Positions 6,543 to 8,881 of a DNA stretch of 8,881 bases are shown here, piece after piece (the first letter of the stretch is position 1; each line of letters starts with the position of its first letter). The notes beneath the pieces were generated by a model. It saw only the letters and a list, made by a program, of their open reading frames with translations, was not told the DNA's origin and ran no database searches. Source of the DNA: Novosphingobium sp. UBA6722 (GTDB taxonomy: Bacteria > Pseudomonadota > Alphaproteobacteria > Sphingomonadales > Sphingomonadaceae). Position numbers and translations under genes: made by a program. The stretch is from assembly GCA_002454125.1 (NCBI GenBank), contig DKII01000153.1, positions 1 through 8,881 on the forward strand, given 5' to 3'.

Positions 6543-8881
6543 CAGTGCACCGTATCCCCGTCGACCGGCGCTGCCTCGCCATCTTCCTCGCCGTCGTCGG
6601 CCAGGCGTACGGCCGAGACGACGTGCTCCTGGTCGGCCACGTTGAACAGGCGAACACCGGCTGAACCGCGCCCGATCACCCGCAGGCTTTCGAGCGGCAG
6701 GCGGATCAGCTTGGCCTGGTCGGTCACCAGCATAAGCTGGTCAGCCTGGCTGGCCGGGAAGCTCGCCACCACCGGGCCATTGCGGCCGATGTTGTCGATA
6801 TTGGTGATCCCCTGGCCGCCGCGGCCGGTGCGGCGATACTCGTAGGCCGAACTGAGCTTGCCATAGCCGTTGGCGCAGACGGTCAGGATGAACTGCTCAC
6901 GCGCCTGCATTTCGGCATAGCGGTCAGCAGAAAGCGATGGTTCGCCTTCCTTCTCGCCCTTCCACGGCGCGAACTTGACGTATTCCTCGCGCTCCTCGCT
7001 GGTCGTGCCGACGCGGTGGAGGATCGAGAGGCTGATCACCTCGTCGTCACCCTTCAGCAGCATACCGCGCACACCGGTCGAGGTACGGCTGGTAAATTCA
7101 CGCACCTCATCGCCGGCGAAGCGGATTGCCTTGCCCTGACGGCTGGCGAGCAAGACGTCGTCGCTGGGTTCAAGCAGGGCGACGCCGATCAGGCGATCGT
7201 CCGAGCCTTCGTCAAACCGCATCGCAAACTTGCCGTTGGATGGGATGTTGGCAAAGGCGTCCATCGAATTGCGGCGCACGTTGCCCTTGGCGGTTGCGAA
7301 GACGACCGAGAGCTTTGACCACTCCGCCTCGTCTTCCGGCAGCGGCAGCACGGTCTGGATCGTTTCATCCTTGTCGAGTGCCGGCAGCAGGTTGACGATC
7401 GGACGTCCCTTGGTGGCCGGGCCGCCTTCGGGCAGGCGCCAGACTTTCAGGCGGTAAACCTTGCCGGCGGTCGAGAAGAACAGCACCGGGTTGTGCGTGC
7501 TGGTCACGAACATGTTCGTGACGACGTCTTCTTCCTTGGTCGACATCCCCGCGCGGCCCTTGCCGCCGCGGTTCTGGGCGCGGAAGGTCGAAAGCGGGGT
7601 GCGCTTGATGTAACCGTCCATCGTAACGGTGACGACCATCTCGTCGCGCTCGATCAGGTCCTCGTCCTCGATGCCATCGGCCGCCGCGGTGATTTCGGAC
7701 ACACGCGGCGTGGCATAGGTATCGCGGATCTGCACCAATTCGCCCTTGAGGACGCCATAGAGCTTGGCGCGGTCACCCAGGATCGAGAGGTATTCCTCGA
7801 TCGCGATCGACAGTTCCTTGAGCTCGTCACCGATCTCGTCACGGCCCAGCGCGGTGAGGCGATGCAGGCGCAGGTCAAGGATCGCCTTCACCTGAACTTC
7901 AGAGAGGCGGTAAGTGCCGCCTTCCTGTTCAGCGCTCGGTTCGATCGCTTCGACCAGCTTGATGTAGGGTGCGATCTCACCGATCGGCCATTCGCGGGTC
8001 AGCAGGGCTTCGCGCGCCGCCGCCGGATTGGGCGAACCGCGAATGATCCGAACCACTTCATCAAGGTTCGTGACGGCCACAACCAGACCGAGCAAGATAT
8101 GGGCCCGGTCACGCGCCTTGTTCAGTTCAAACTTGGTGCGACGGGTGATCACCTCCTCGCGGAAGGTGATGAAGCTGCTGATGATGTCGCGCAGCATCAG
8201 CACTTCGGGGCGGCCGCCGCGGATCGCCAGCATGTTGGCCGGGAACGAGCTTTGCGCCGGCGTATTGCGCCACAGCTGGTTTAGCACAACTTCCGGCGTC
8301 GCATCGCGCTTGAGGTCGATCACCACGCGTACGCCAAGCCGGCTCGATTCATCGCGAATGTCGGAAATGCCTTCGATCCGCTTGTCCTTGGCGGCTTCGG
8401 CAATCTTTTCGACCAAGCCGTTCTTGCCAACCTGATAGGGGATCGAGGTGAGCACGATCGAACGCCTGTCACCGCGCCCTTCCTCGATCTCGTGCCGCGC
8501 CCGCATGATGATCGAGCCGCGGCCTTCGGTATAGGCCTTGCGCGCGCCGGCCGTGCCCAGGATCAGAGGGGCAGTCGGGAAATCCGGCCCGGGAATGAAT
8601 TCGATCAGCTCTTCGGAGGTGATCGCCGGGTTCTCAATATAGGCCAGGCAGCCGTCGATCACTTCGCCCAGGTTGTGGGGCGGAATGTTGGTGGCCATGC
8701 CGACCGCGATGCCGGCCGAGCCGTTGATCAGCAGGTTGGGCAGGCGCGCGGGCAGCACGAGCGGCTCTTTTTCGGAGCCGTCGTAGTTGGGCCCGAAATC
8801 GACGGTTTCCTTGTCGATGTCGGCCAGCATCTCGTGGGCGATCTTGGCCAGGCGGATTTCGGTGTAACGCATGGCCGCGGC
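6542..8881 (-). CDS. gyrA: DNA gyrase subunit A, C-terminal part (5' end outside window)
   Basis: GyrA breaks and rejoins DNA in the supercoiling enzyme gyrase. The visible part starts at AAAMRYTEIRLAKIA, where the tyrosine of MRYTE (codon 8866-8864) is the DNA-cleaving residue (Tyr122 in E. coli). The quinolone-resistance region lies just outside the window. Next come the cleavage core (PNLLINGSAGIAVGMATNIP), the tower and coiled-coil region (FELNKARDRAHIL; AILDLRLHRLTALGRDEI), and the C-terminal beta-pinwheel. The GyrA box reads QNRGGKG, about 433 residues after the MRYTE methionine, which marks gyrase and not topoisomerase IV. A charged segment of about 40 residues (after ILHRV, roughly codons at 6890-7010) is extra relative to E. 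coli. The protein ends in an acidic tail (DDGEEDGEAAPVDGD). The frame is intact to the TGA at 6544-6542. The methionine at 8872 is internal, not the start. Confidence 0.97.
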   Translation of the reverse strand, partial: AAAMRYTEIRLAKIAHEMLADIDKETVDFGPNYDGSEKEPLVLPARLPNLLINGSAGIAVGMATNIPPHNLGEVIDGCLAYIENPAITSEELIEFIPGPDFPTAPLILGTAGARKAYTEGRGSIIMRARHEIEEGRGDRRSIVLTSIPYQVGKNGLVEKIAEAAKDKRIEGISDIRDESSRLGVRVVIDLKRDATPEVVLNQLWRNTPAQSSFPANMLAIRGGRPEVLMLRDIISSFITFREEVITRRTKFELNKARDRAHILLGLVVAVTNLDEVVRIIRGSPNPAAAREALLTREWPIGEIAPYIKLVEAIEPSAEQEGGTYRLSEVQVKAILDLRLHRLTALGRDEIGDELKELSIAIEEYLSILGDRAKLYGVLKGELVQIRDTYATPRVSEITAAADGIEDEDLIERDEMVVTVTMDGYIKRTPLSTFRAQNRGGKGRAGMSTKEEDVVTNMFVTSTHNPVLFFSTAGKVYRLKVWRLPEGGPATKGRPIVNLLPALDKDETIQTVLPLPEDEAEWSKLSVVFATAKGNVRRNSMDAFANIPSNGKFAMRFDEGSDDRLIGVALLEPSDDVLLASRQGKAIRFAGDEVREFTSRTSTGVRGMLLKGDDEVISLSILHRVGTTSEEREEYVKFAPWKGEKEGEPSLSADRYAEMQAREQFILTVCANGYGKLSSAYEYRRTGRGGQGITNIDNIGRNGPVVASFPASQADQLMLVTDQAKLIRLPLESLRVIGRGSAGVRLFNVADQEHVVSAVRLADDGEEDGEAAPVDGDTVH

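Noticed and set aside
7493..8284. Plus-strand open frame of about 263 codons opposite gyrA
   Set aside because: It is antisense to a highly conserved gyrA region; its composition mirrors the gyrA reading frame and it has no family resemblance.
6542..8872. gyrA beginning at the ATG at 8872
   Set aside because: The frame stays open to the window edge with AAA before MRYTE, as in other GyrA proteins, and starting there would remove the winged-helix domain and quinolone-resistance region.

Overview
The window is GC-rich, tightly packed bacterial chromosome with every recognisable gene on the minus strand. Reading along transcription (high to low coordinates) it holds: the C-terminal part of gyrA; a TauD/TfdA-family 2-oxoglutarate dioxygenase; a 99-bp gap; then a closely overlapping run of frmA/adhC, a VOC-family protein, fghA, fdsG, fdsB, mobA and the first 275 codons of fdsA, which leaves the window at position 1. 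The GyrA sequence style, including an extra charged segment in its C-terminal domain, and the glutathione-linked formaldehyde genes suggest an alphaproteobacterium, most likely of the sphingomonad group. That assignment comes from recognition, not a search.

Region 6542-8881 is gyrA, cut at its 5' end just before the catalytic tyrosine. Region 5700-6542 is the dioxygenase; its ATG overlaps the gyrA stop by one base. Region 5601-5699 is the only real intergenic stretch. It carries a short hairpin after the dioxygenase stop, a 6-bp inverted repeat, and a strong Shine-Dalgarno sequence for frmA.

Region 1-5600 is a seven-gene operon for complete glutathione-dependent formaldehyde oxidation. FrmA oxidises S-hydroxymethylglutathione (formed from formaldehyde and glutathione) to S-formylglutathione. 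FghA hydrolyses this to formate and glutathione. The FdsGBA molybdenum formate dehydrogenase oxidises formate to CO2 with NAD+. MobA makes the guanylated molybdenum cofactor FdsA needs. The VOC protein has no assigned step. All junctions overlap by 1, 4 or 11 bases, implying co-transcription and translational coupling.

Most of this is known biochemistry. The less ordinary points are mobA lying between fdsB and fdsA, the VOC gene locked between frmA and fghA, and a dioxygenase of unknown substrate coupled to gyrA immediately upstream. No mobile elements, tRNA/rRNA genes, CRISPR arrays or regulator genes were seen.
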